Assembly: GCA_002110485.1 (NCBI GenBank)
Contig: MOWL01000071.1
Coordinates: 496,001-560,000 of the forward strand
Length of the DNA stretch: 64,000 bases
Origin: Emergomyces orientalis
Taxonomy: Eukaryota > Ascomycota > Eurotiomycetes > Onygenales > Ajellomycetaceae
Direction: 5' to 3'
Part shown: positions 11,935 through 22,871 of the stretch, piece after piece
How the letters are laid out: each line of letters opens with the position of its first letter
How positions within the stretch are numbered: position 1 is the first letter of the stretch
Program-made: the position numbers and the translations under genes
Notes under the pieces: model-generated
What the model saw: the letters and a program-made list of their open reading frames with translations, nothing else
The model's database searches: none
What the model was told of the DNA's origin: nothing

Positions 11935-13109
11935 TCATCCTTTTGAAAATAGCTCAGGTATAAACGCCAGGGTAAGAGCGGATTCATAATAATTTCCAAA
12001 GGAGGTTTTCGATATATCTTCTGCGACACGTATAAGGTTCATGATATCATTCCAATCCGCCGCCATTTTCGTAGCACGTTCCCGTTCTACACGGAGCTGC
12101 GGAGACGAGAACATTACCGCACCTTTAGCCTTTTTATTCACAGACGGGCGTAATGGTCCGATGGTCATCGAAAGGCTCTCCATAGCCTTTTCTTCATCCT
12201 CCACATCTCATAACCGCTTCCGAATCTTCTTTGCAACAGTACAGAACTGCTGCTTTTGTGGTATCGAATAGTCGGCTCCCTGGAGCTGTCTATACAGGCT
12301 CTTAAGTGTCTTCGTATATGTCCAAATTTGATAGTTTTCCGGGTCGATTTTACCGCGGTCGAACCAGAGATCCGTTAGAGATTGTATGATCCGGTTGAGA
12401 AACCTAATCAGTTTCCAATCGTCGTCGTGAAGGAGGAGCGGAATGATGTAAGAGTCGTGATAGAGGTGTCTTTTAAGATCGTCAAATTTTCCACTCTTTA
12501 CGAGAGGGAAGATGTTCATATGCTTTAGGTCGTTTCTTGTCGCATATTCTCGTATGGTTTGAATCGCATGGTTGCGACAGATCCCAATCTGGTCACAAGC
12601 CCGATAGAGATCTAGGTACGTCTGAAATTTGTTATGGGCCTGTCCGCCGCTAAAAACATATCGGCAGGAGGCGTCCGCTTCTAACTGAAGTTTCCTGCAA
12701 ATCTCAGTCCAGTATGACATTTCCTTTGCCCCAATTTCTGGCTCGGGTCGTATACAAAGTTCTGTGAAAAGATCTGCGTATCTAGCAAACAATGCGGTTT
12801 TCTGAAGGTTGATTGACCTATTTTGTAGGATTTGGGCATCAGAAGAACAGGACACTTGCAGGTGTCTTTGTAAATCTGTAGCGCTCGAGTTCCGATTGGG
12901 GATGGCTTCCTTTGCGAGCTTCGCAGGGCGCGGTCTGCATATATGACTCTGTCCTTGAGATTTTCAACCGTATTGGCAACTGGCAGTGGAGGAGAAGTTA
13001 CGTCTTTCACGGGGACATGGTAAGCATTTCCAAGCAAGGTAACTGTGTCGGAACGCTTTCGAACCCTTGCGTCTTGAGGCAGTTCCGTGAATGTTTGAGA
13101 ACAAGACAT
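11935..13109 (-). pseudogene. Unknown protein, broken by a nonsense codon and a frameshift
   Basis: The N-terminal frame starts at 13109 (MSCSQTF) and runs to about 12925 (ENLKDRVIYADRAL). It then continues one base out of phase as AKLAKEAIPNRN and stays open to 12208. There TGA, in a position where CGA would be one transition away, interrupts KKIRKRL/DVEDEEKAMES. The same frame then runs on to the stop at 11935-11937. Splicing cannot explain the two breaks because the flanking frames are adjacent. I do not recognise a domain; the visible part is charged and mostly helical, with a run of D/E near the C-terminal third. I infer a recently inactivated gene, given the long clean frames. Two sequencing errors are the alternative. 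Confidence 0.55.
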
Positions 13110-15073
13110 GTTGCCGCGAAACCTAGATCGAAATTTACGAATGTTGAAAAAGAATATCCCGCTGCGTTTCGAACGAGGCGATTAAAGCGCCTATCGCTAT
13201 TATCAGCGATTGAAAATCGTAATGATAATAATCTATTAAATATCCCAGACATCAGAGGGGCCAGACCGTGAAGGTGCACGTTATATAGGAAGTCCTAAGA
13301 CGATATACAAACAAAGCATATGCTCTTAATCAAACATGTGCGGAATAAATGGCGCAACCACTGGTTGGAAACCTCTGAGGCGGTGAGAAATGCGATCCTT
13401 TCACCGTAACGTTATCCAAAGAGATATGCAGAGAAGCAAGCAGTTGAAGGAGGAGACATGCAAACGAATTCAGCTCAACAAAGGCCGAAATGAGCTCTGG
13501 AAGTTGACTGGGTAGCCAGCAGCATTATTGTCATTACCATATTCGAGTCACTGCGAGCTCAAATAGTTCAAGACACGGTGAGCTGCTGCGGCGCAGCTGG
13601 CGTTATTATTGTCTATCTTGGTTCATGGCACGCAGTGAATCCCAACCGCAGTTGAGCATTCGTGGCAGTCTGCAAAAGCCGAGCGATGCAGATCATGGGA
13701 AACGATACATTGACGCACTCGGCTGTGATTAATCGGAAGCATTCCATGGAACGGTAATAGATCCCATCCCAAGCCAAATATTATCAAGGCAGTCACTGGT
13801 TAATTGGCCAGTGCTGATGCATAGGAATTGGGCACGGAGGATCTGCTGCTTCAAGGCCAACGTCGGCATGGATTCTGGAAAATGCGGCCGGTTTTGAAAA
13901 TGCGGTTAAATGCATTGTTGGAAACGGAGTAGGTGGGTAGAAACGTCGCGGGATATCTGCAGACTATTATTCTGAGGGCTTCGTTCGCGTCTCAAGTACA
14001 GCTGATGAACTCTGGCGCAAGCGAATTAACACTAAGTCTAATGATCGGTATGGCGTGGGAAATTTTGACGGGCTAGAATGGGGGGGTATCAAGTTATCCC
14101 AAGCATGCCATGCCGATGGAGATGAATTGTGTTTATGCACAAATTATTAAATTTTCTCCGGGGAAAATAATTGGATTATTGAATTACTTCGAGGGAAAAT
14201 CATTACATAGAGGGAAGATTCTGAAACTTAGTTCCCTGCTTCGCACGGTGCATATGCTAGATTATTCTATAATTTCATGTATGATTGAAAAAAATGTGCG
14301 CACAGAATGCCCGGAAAAAAAGATAAACGGCCATCCGCAGGATTGAGGCCTTGGATATCATAAAACTTGATAATTACTCATAACGGCTAACTCACTAAAT
14401 GATTATAGGATATGTCACTTGAATGAAGCCTTTTTGAAAATGTAAGTGTGTGTGCAACCCGCATATACAAGGAAGGACGACATGTATGGGAGTAATATGT
14501 ATATGAAATGGTGGGGGCGGTAGATATATAACCCTTTCCCACCACAGGGCCACATGCTCCAGCTTCATCTTCCTAGTTGTTTTGAAGAACGTAGCTAAGC
14601 TAGAAAACTTCATTCCTCAGGGTTTCGCAGAGGATCATGACCGAGACTAAACGAGGTTTGGTAAAGTAGGCCCAAAAGTCTAGTCAAACAATCCACGATG
14701 ATGTCCGTTTACAACGCCCATGTCTAGCGGTTGGTGCTTTTAGAGATATACGGTGCGACAGTTCTCCATTGTTTGACATATATTTGCCAACCAACTCCAG
14801 TCAGGTCACGAAAGACTTAACCCATATGGGCTTTAGAGCGCAGTAGAATTTGTATGCATCTGACAACCGGCACCCAAATGCCGCTAAAGGCACGGTTCAC
14901 TTTGGGCATTCTCTAACGATAAGTCCAATTCCATATTGATCTCGTTCAGTTCGAAGCTTCGTGTTCGGCGATGTCGCCTGTACATCTGATAGGCACTGCT
15001 CGGAGGCCGCGCGTGTTCATGGGTTGATATGTTCAGACCTCGTACTCATCGGTAGTCGAATCTCCGTCACTTT
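13110..15073. other. Intergenic region without recognised gene
   Basis: Nothing I can support as coding is seen in either strand. Small open frames near 14110-14346 and 14395-14613 look like chance. Confidence 0.5.
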
Positions 15074-16450
15074 TTAGGTCACTTTCTTTCTCTGATAATA
15101 GAATGGCACAGTGAGCCGTTCTCTGAAACGTACATCGGTATTTGTCCCATGTTGGACATTTCGTTCAACAACGTTGGCCTCCTCTGGCTTGTTGTAGGGT
15201 GCGTCACTTACATCATCTGCTACTATGCATTGCTGAAGGCGCGATCTTTTAAACGGCTGGTGTCTCCGTCTTCTTGTGTCCGTCAATTCAGAAAGATCAT
15301 TGGCTCGAAAGAGGTATTCCCAACGGGTAAAAGCGAAATGGACGTTAAACCACCCGTTCAGTGGAAGCCATGGCTCACTGGCATATACCTTTGGGCTCGA
15401 TGGGTCAACAATCGGTTCTAGGATGTTGGGGTCGGGAGTGTCGTGCTGCCAAGTGCCCGCTTGGGTGTAGTATTGGAACGCTTGACCGGTGATGGTCTTC
15501 AACAGCTCCTGCCCAGAAAGTGTCAAGTCTTTCCAGCCACCGCGATAGGTGATGGGGTCCACGAATTTCATTGCTTGCCTAAGAGTTACAGCTTGCCGCA
15601 TTAACCGCTCCGAGAAGAAAGGCTTAGGTGGAGAGACGATGACGAATAATGACACTTCTGGAGTTGTGTGGCTGCGTTCCATCACAGCGTCCCCGAGCCA
15701 GTTAAAGTGGTGGATATTGGGATAACTCTTTATCAGATCAACCTGGCGCGTCACTTCTTTTATCGCCTGGGAATATATCATCGAGCGTAATTGCTCTTCA
15801 GTGAATTGACATTGGACCGCAGTCATCGTCGTGGGTACGTTTGGGTCGTGCAGGTCGGGGGGATACTGTGATGTAGAGCCCAAAACTATTTCAATATCTT
15901 GCAAAACATCGACATCATGCTGTGGCTCGACATCGAAACTTTCTTTCAATGTGACAGGGGCGTCGGAGGAATTTGACGGCACGAGTGAGTCTACACACAC
16001 AAAGTGTATTGGTTCACTTTTGAGATCCTCCTTTCCTTGCTCAGCAGAATGTTCGACGTCGTCTGCCCAGTTAAAAGTTTCCGGTTTGAGCAGACTTAAA
16101 ATATCGCGCAAAGCAGCTCCGACATTATTAGTTCCCCCTAAAAACTGCACCGGGGAGTCGTCAGGTTGTTCTTCAGTGACAAATTCTTCGTGTCTGGGCG
16201 AGTCCTCAATGTTGCTTGGCTCAGGAACGTTCGAAGAGGATGCAGTTCGCTTAAGGACGCCCGACGCTGGTACGACGTCAATATGACGGACTGCAAATAG
16301 CCCAAGGTCATACTGGCTCTGGTCCTCCCAGTAATTATCAGCTTCGGGTGGAAAATACTCTACGTCAAACAATTCATCAACATCTGTTGGATGGCTATTG
16401 TCGGGGTCTTTTTGACAGAGTTGGGCATTTGACCTTGGGCTAAATAACAT
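15074..16450 (-). CDS. Hypothetical protein, single exon, 458 aa
   Basis: This is an uninterrupted 459-codon frame with an ATG start at 16450. I do not recognise a family. The N-terminal half (to about residue 200) is acidic and low in order, rich in D, E, S and P. Residues about 220-400 look more globular, with aromatic residues (PNIHHFNWLGDAV, SPPKPFFSERLM, PWLPLNGWFNVHFAFTRWEY). A basic patch RRRRHQPFKRSR near residue 400 could be a nuclear localisation signal. No signal peptide or membrane segment is visible. The nearest genes are 2 kb away on both sides. The length makes a chance frame unlikely. It may be a lineage-specific gene. Confidence 0.62.
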   Translation of the reverse strand: MLFSPRSNAQLCQKDPDNSHPTDVDELFDVEYFPPEADNYWEDQSQYDLGLFAVRHIDVVPASGVLKRTASSSNVPEPSNIEDSPRHEEFVTEEQPDDSPVQFLGGTNNVGAALRDILSLLKPETFNWADDVEHSAEQGKEDLKSEPIHFVCVDSLVPSNSSDAPVTLKESFDVEPQHDVDVLQDIEIVLGSTSQYPPDLHDPNVPTTMTAVQCQFTEEQLRSMIYSQAIKEVTRQVDLIKSYPNIHHFNWLGDAVMERSHTTPEVSLFVIVSPPKPFFSERLMRQAVTLRQAMKFVDPITYRGGWKDLTLSGQELLKTITGQAFQYYTQAGTWQHDTPDPNILEPIVDPSSPKVYASEPWLPLNGWFNVHFAFTRWEYLFRANDLSELTDTRRRRHQPFKRSRLQQCIVADDVSDAPYNKPEEANVVERNVQHGTNTDVRFRERLTVPFYYQRKKVT

Positions 16451-18153
16451 GACTTGAGGAACTCGTTTCGTTGAAGCCAGATTGTATCAACATTAGAAGA
16501 GGGGAAAAAGAAATGATATCGCTGATGATATGTCTAGGGAGGTTTTTAAGAGTGCAGGACGTTTAAGCATCAACTTTCGCCGTACACTGAGCAACATAGA
16601 GAAGGGAAAGAAAGTGAGTAGTGAAACTTCGACCAGCATACAAATATCTTTGTCTTGGAGGTGTTATTTACGACCAGCAACGAAATCAATACCCAAAATT
16701 GAACAAAGGATATAAAGAGGAAATGACTTGTCATCAGTCAATGAAGGTAAGAGAAATGCGCGTGTAGAGACGCAAATAGGCCCCTAGTAAAGCAAAGTGG
16801 ACGGGAAGAGCTGCTTCTGTAGCAGCAAATTAACATTGTTAACAGAATGTCACAAAAGCGAAGGCAAATTCCACGAACCCATGGATTAAAAGTGAATAGT
16901 CCACAAGATGAACATATTAGGAGGAATCTTCCACTAAGTGGATTGGTTTCAACAACACAGAAAAAAATTAAAGAATATGTTTCAAGCTGCCGCTATAGGT
17001 TGCAGTGATAATAGACATGCTAGGATTTTAACAGCCTCCTGCTTAGTTGGTTCTTTTTGTAAGTATCTCAAAAAGAAAAGTAGTAAATGCCGAACCTGGT
17101 GGACAGAAGGCGAAATGCGCCTCCAGCGGCGCGCCATTAGCCTCCTCTATTCGATTGGAATGAGGGGGAAAGGGCAACAATAGATAGATAAGCACTTATA
17201 CACATTGTGCTGGGCCATTATTTAGCCCTGCCATAGCTGAAAATTTGTGCAAAAAGGTGGCTGTAGCAAGGAATGCAAACAAACAGCACAACTGTAGGTT
17301 GGTAAAGCCACAAGATAGCTGATCGGGTATGCCTCCTACTTGATTGAACAACTAAGCAGGTGGCCCACTTAGCAACTATAATGAAAATGAACATTTCCTT
17401 TTCTTTTTTAGTCTCCATACTCTGAAGTTAGAAACCTGAAACACGTCAAACTTGCTCAACGCAGTTCCACGTATGACGGGAAAAAGGGTCCTCATAAACA
17501 AAGATATAGCGTGTATGACGTCGGCCAAACAGGGAGCTTTGAGAATTCAACATGTCATACTTTATTTTGATAAATGATTCTTGAAACCCGCGCTTTTGCC
17601 AGCGAAGTTGGGTCAAATATCAAGAAGTTGAATTGTCGCGCGGCTATTCGTAGCCCCATTTCTGGCGGCTGAGTCAGCTGTATTATTTTCTGTACGCCGA
17701 AACCCGGAGCTGTATCATTTTGCGTGGATTCCCATCATTTCGGGGTACGGTGGTATATGTACAGTAGCTGATGTTTCAACATTGTTTTATTTTAGAAGAA
17801 TGAAAATGGACCAAATTGTTACAAAGGGCAAACATTGCCACATCTGAGCATACTAAAAACAAATCTTTATGCTTCTACCGGGGATATCAAATTGGTCGAA
17901 GGGAATGCTCACAGAATCTCAGACGTGAAATCCATGCTTGCTTCCTGCTAGCTTACCAAGCCTTGCGTTCCGTATTGTAAAATGCCCTCCAGCTCTGGCC
18001 CTGCGGGGAAGATTATCGGATCAAAGCAAACTCCATCAGTATACGAAGATACTATGACTCCACAATAATAATATACGCAATTGTTTATTTTTACCATTTC
18101 TACGTCCCGTTCCTAAATAATACATTCAACTGCAGTAGAGCGTTAGATCGCAT
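16451..18153. other. Intergenic region
   Basis: I see no supported gene. The stretch is moderately AT-rich and lies upstream of both the orphan gene (-) and the YMR226C-like SDR (+), so it holds a divergent promoter region. Confidence 0.45.
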
Positions 18154-19458
18154 ATGTACTGTTTTCGATCCTACAGCCGTGCAATCGGTAACTTCGCTCA
18201 GCTCTACACCCCACAATCCATTAACCCCCGCTCGTTGGCACCAACGTTTCATAACAACCCCATTGCCCGACTTACGAAACTGTCATATATCAAAAGAACC
18301 ATGGCCACGGCAATGGGGAAACGCCTCGAAGGCAAAACCATTGTTGTCACGGGGGCCTCCTCTGGTATTGGGAGAAGCACGGCCAAGGAGTTCGCAAGAA
18401 CATCTCCAAAGAACCTCAAGTTGATCGTCACTGCCCGACGGATTGACGCATTGAAACAGCTCGCACAGGATATCAAGGAGGAAGTTGGCAATGGTGTGAA
18501 GGTCTTGCCAGTGCAGCTGGATGTTAGCAGTCCCGAGCAAGTCAACAACTTCGTCCCGTCTTTGCCGGAAGACTTTCAGGATATTGATATCTTGGTCAAC
18601 AATGCGTGAGTGGCCCAGGGGCTTGCTGTGGAGGAATAATTAATTGCTCTGGGATTTTATTTTTTTACTCAGAATATTTGGGTAACTAACCACGTCGATG
18701 AACTTAACAGTGGACTCGTCAGAGGCTTCGCGAAGGCACCCGAAATCGACCCAAAAGATACGGATATCATGTTCTCAACAAACGTCACCGGCCTGATAAA
18801 CATGACACAGGCAATTCTGCCTATCTTCAAAAAGAGAGACGAAGGAGGTCGGGGTGACATTATTAACATTGGAAGCATTGCTGGAAGAGAGGCATATCCC
18901 GGCGGTAGCATTTACTGCGCAACCAAAGCTGCGGTTCGAAGCTTCACGGATGCCTTGAGAAAGGAGCTGATTGCGACGAGAATTCGGGTTATTGAGATTG
19001 ACCCAGGCCAAGTTGAGACGGTAAGCCATACCAGTTATAGATAGATATATTACCTTCCTATTTTGGTTATCAAAGTATTTACTAATGGGATTTACTTGGG
19101 AAAGGAGTTCTCCGTTGTTAGGTTCTATGGAGACAAGGCCAAAGCCGATGCTGTCTATGCGTAAGTATAAAACCTAATAGTTCCACCGAATATGCTCTCA
19201 AAACATCTTGATTAACAAAACTTAGTGGCTGCGAGCCTCTCACAGGCGACGACATCGCTGAAGTTGTTGTTTTCGCCGCTGGCCGCAGGGAGAACGTTGT
19301 TATCGCAGACACCCTAATCTTCCCTCAGCATCAGGTATGTTGAAGCCCCTTTGAAGGCACCTGATATATGAAACTAAGGATGAAAAAAACCCATATACAC
19401 TATGCTGACAATACTTCCTTAGGCCTCACCCACAGCTGTGTACAAGAAATCTTCATAA
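18154..19458 (+). CDS. NADP-dependent SDR of the YMR226C type, 5 exons
   Basis: Exons are 18154-18605, 18711-19020, 19105-19160, 19226-19334 and 19423-19458, giving 320 aa. The core starts at MATAMGKRLEGK (ATG at 18301), and from there the protein is 271 aa, the usual length of yeast YMR226C and its fungal orthologues (3-hydroxy acid / L-allo-threonine-type dehydrogenases). Motifs: TGASSGIG, LVNNAG across the first junction, catalytic Ser206 (INIGS), Tyr219 and Lys223 (YCATK) in long-form numbering. The extra 49 N-terminal residues from 18154 contain several Arg/Lys and no Asp or Glu, which fits a mitochondrial presequence. Initiation at 18154 would give an organelle form and at 18301 a cytosolic form; this is an inference. 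Confidence 0.88.
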
Positions 19459-20206
19459 AAGGATGGGATAAGTATGTTCATCTTGGAGATATGTTACGTC
19501 ATCTTCCGAAAACTTGCCTAAGGAAGGTGCAAGACCATTTACGTGTTGTGATCAATGTCTGCAAAATAATACTGTACATACATATATAGAGAAGAAATGG
19601 TGAATTTAACCTTTAGAGAACGGAATCGAATACCACCTAATACACAGTATGGGGTATTTTCAAACCCCGGCCATACACCTCACATCCCGTATTCAGTGTA
19701 TACATTCCGTTTAAAGTAAATAATTTTTGCCATCGGATAGACCCGAATATGCTAGAACTAAGAAAAGACTAGGATTTACCTTGGAAGCTACAGGGGCACT
19801 ATTTTAATAGAAATTGGGAGGAGAGGTCCATGCGCCACTCTCTCCCGTAAGAAGAAGCAGGATAAATGTCGTTTCTCATCTAAAAAGGTGTATAATGGTC
19901 GTCCACAAAAGTAGGTAAAACAGGGCAGAAGATTAAAGGACACAAATAGATGTAAAACAAACTAACGGCAACGCCTATTCCTGCACAACACAAGCCCACT
20001 TCACCCTGCAGCGTCGATGGATATTTGGGCGGGGTGGATACTATAGCCGGTTATAACCTCTAGACTTCCCAAAAAGGTAGCTCTCAAAAACACACGCTTG
20101 CATTCCTCAAGATGTGTCCCTAAAGGAAAAAAGGAGCATGAAAAAGCATGAAACCCCATTCCAAGAGCCAAAACGAGCTTGCTTCTATATTGCTCCAATT
20201 TTTTGA
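19459..20206. other. Spacer between convergent genes
   Basis: It lies between the 3' ends of the SDR (+) and GMF (-). I see no gene. Confidence 0.5.
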
Positions 20207-21100
20207 TTATTCCGAACCTTGCAGCTTAGCCTCGATATTAATCACGTCCGATTCACTATCGACTTCGATAACCCTGTTCACCTCTGCGGTGTTTCGCATC
20301 AGCTCGACAGCGCCAGCATACATCATGCGCAAGGATGGGTTGCAGTTCTCCGGGAGGTAGTAGAGAAGGACATAAGGGACGGAGAGGCGGCCGGAGGACT
20401 ACATTTTTCCCATGTAAAAAAGGGAATGAAACATTATTGTTAGAATTGTTTCTAAGAAATTCGGGGTAGAGAGAAATATATTATGTATCAGTGCTGAAAA
20501 TGTCAGAATTGGCGCCATTCGACAGGTCCACTCCAGATGTTGCTCAGGGTATACACAAGGGAAAATAAGGAAAGTGTTTATTTTACCAGCGTAAGCGGAT
20601 AGCTAAGAAGGATAAACCGTGGCGACGAATCCGGAAGTTCGTCTGCAACATCTTCCATCTTGCTATATACTTCATCGTCGGCGGGGCGGACCTCTTGGCT
20701 CTTCGAATCGATCATATCTGAGGCTCACAAAGGCCAATATATAATTCTCAGTTATCCGTTACGTTCAGAACGTTAGATATATGACCAGACAGAAAGAAAT
20801 ACAAATACAAAATAAGAGGTCCTTGTTTATTTTCTTCGTGTACGTTATATATATCTTACTATTGAAGGACAAATGCCAGCATCGGATAGGGGAAGAGAGG
20901 TAGGTGTACAGATGGTAGCCTGAGGATCCTTCGCTCTAGATGTTCCCAGCCGAAACTTGCGAAGCTTCTCTTTCGTCTCCGGCGAAAAGGAATATAACCT
21001 GGTATCGGACTGCAGAAAAGTCGCTTGCTCGTTAGCTTCTGTTCCGGCTTGACCATTAATCAGATCGTGAGCTGAAGAATTGGGGTAAGCTGAATACCAT
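20207..21100 (-). CDS. Glia maturation factor (ADF-homology), 4 exons, 141 aa
   Basis: The gene was reconstructed from 21100-21098 (ATG only), 21009-20910, 20717-20587 and 20398-20207. The first intron is supported by a branch site GCTAAC followed by CTGCAG; the others are 192 and 188 nt. The joined frame reads SDTRLYSFSPETKEKLRK, then IYMIDSKSQEVRPADDEVY, then LPYVLLYYLPENC-like segments and ends ELMRNTAEVNRVIEV...LQGSE. The length and the MYAGAVELMRNT helix match fungal GMF (yeast Aim7). GMF has an ADF/cofilin-type fold but binds Arp2/3 complex, inhibiting nucleation and promoting branch removal at actin patches. The start with a three-base coding exon is the weakest point; the donor GTATTC is not consensus. 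It shares a 379-bp divergent promoter with the next gene. Confidence 0.87.
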
Positions 21101-21479
21101 CTTGGGATATGTAGCTCAGCGGTTCACTGGAACCGCGGTTTAGTAGATGAGGAGGGGATATGGGAGAAGAACAGTGTTTTATCGAACAATATATTAATAT
21201 TGAGTAGCGGTATTCCCCTGGCGACCGATAAGATGCGGACTTTCGGGCGCTTTGATATGTTGGTTGTCAAAGATAGCGGATAACGGGTCGCGGGCGATGA
21301 TGATGGTGGGGCAGATTGGAGTTAACCTTTAGTTAATTTACCTATGCTGCAACTTAGCCGCTCGCTTGTTGCCCGGGTCTTGATTCCCCTTACAAACCTT
21401 CCAGACTGATAGGAAATCCCTAATCAACCAAAACCCTCCAGCCCCTCTCTCCCCGACTCCTTTCCACGCACGTAGATAA
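21101..21479. promoter_or_regulatory. Bidirectional promoter, GMF / molybdopterin-binding gene
   Basis: A 379-bp spacer separates two divergent start codons. A pyrimidine-rich stretch lies within about 80 bases upstream of the + strand start, as is usual for fungal core promoters. I see no clear TATA box. Confidence 0.5.
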
Positions 21480-22871
21480 ATGTTTCCCCGCGTCAACCAG
21501 CTAGTTAGACACCTCTCCCGTCCACGACCCAATTACGTGCATATTTCCGCTGCCACAACCGCCAGTTCACATCGGACTGCTTTTTCCATGACATCATATA
21601 CTGAGACAGCGCTGGCGAACAGCAAGAAAACGATACACACGGCAGCATGTTTGATAATTGGCGATGAGGTCTTGGGTGGCAAGGTGTGTTAATTTCATTC
21701 ACTTGTGGCACAGGGAACTCGATGTCTCTACCAGATTCCTTGGTCTATTTCATAGAGCCTCTACTCTGACATCCGCTCCCTCGTTCCTCTAGACTGTCGA
21801 CACCAATTCCGCCTTTTTCGCAAAGTACTGCTTCTCAATGGGCGTGTTGTTAAAGCGCATAGAAGTTATTGCGGATGACGAAAGCGAGATCATCGAGGCG
21901 GTAAGACGGATGAGTGAAAGATATGACTTTGTTGTGACGAGTGGAGGAATTGGCCCGACGTCAGTATATTTGAAATATCCCCATTCTTCTTTTCTCTTTC
22001 CATTCCCATACTCCCCTGAAGCATGTAGACTATACATACCCATACTCCAACACGAATGCATACGTAGTCCCTGTTCCACACCGCAGTCTTATCACTGCGC
22101 TATACATGCATGCTGACTTCTTGGGTGTGCGCGGGCCGTGGCGGGCGCTGGTGGGGGCGGGAGATATCACAGCCGAATCACAAGTTCTCCCCACCTACCG
22201 CCAATTCAATCCCAGCACCACAAAAACCCAACAAAACCAGCCACGATGACATTACCTACCAATCAATAGCACGGGCTTTTGGCCTAAAACTGAAACTGCA
22301 CGAAGAGGCCCTGGCGCGGATGCGTAGCCTGTCCAAACCGCAACAGGCGCAACGGGACTTCGACTGGGACACCCCTTCACCCGCCCTCACAGCGAGACTG
22401 CGCATGGTCCAAATACCCGTAGATGAAGCCATGCCGCTGAAAGATCAGGCGTTATTTGTCGCGGACGATCTCTGGCTGCCCGTTTCCATCGTGAATGGGA
22501 ACGTTTACATCCTCCCCGGCGTGCCGAAGCTGTTCGAGCGCCTCTGCAATTCGCTCAAGCCGTTGCTGGTGCCCCGTCTCGTTGATCCACAAGGGGAAGG
22601 GATTCATCGCTTCTTATTTGCGACGCCGTTGTATGAGAGTACGATTGCACCCTATCTAACGGAGCTTGCGGCGAGAGTAGAGCCGCACGGTATTAAAGTG
22701 GGGAGCTATCCGCGATGGGGCAAGAAACGGAACACTGTGACGCTGGTTGGGACGGATTTGACGTATATGGAGAGTCTTGTTGCTGAGGTGGAGAAGAATG
22801 TGGAGGGACGGAGAGTTACGAGGGAGGATGAGGATGATCCGCCAGAAGATGAAGCAGAGAGTCCGAAGTAA
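21480..22871 (+). CDS. Molybdopterin-binding-domain (MoaB/CinA-like) protein, 3 exons, 333 aa
   Basis: Exons are 21480-21683, 21793-21959 and 22241-22871. The MoCF-type domain starts near residue 54 (ACLIIGDEVLGGKTVDTNS) and includes the signature SGGIGPTHDD at about 117-126, split by the second intron. The C-terminal half (VPVDEAMPL-like, ILPGVPKLFERL) is the usual extension of eukaryotic CinA-like/FAD-synthase-related proteins. There is no PAPS-reductase-like FAD synthase domain, so it is unlikely to make FAD. Members are thought to bind or hydrolyse nucleotide-type ligands; the exact role in fungi is not settled. The first 35 residues are Arg-rich without acids (MFPRVNQLVRHLSRPRP...), suggesting mitochondrial import. 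Confidence 0.85.

Noticed and set aside
12912..13271. Plus-strand frame of 119 codons
   Set aside because: It is antisense to the better supported minus-strand pseudogene and has no domain.
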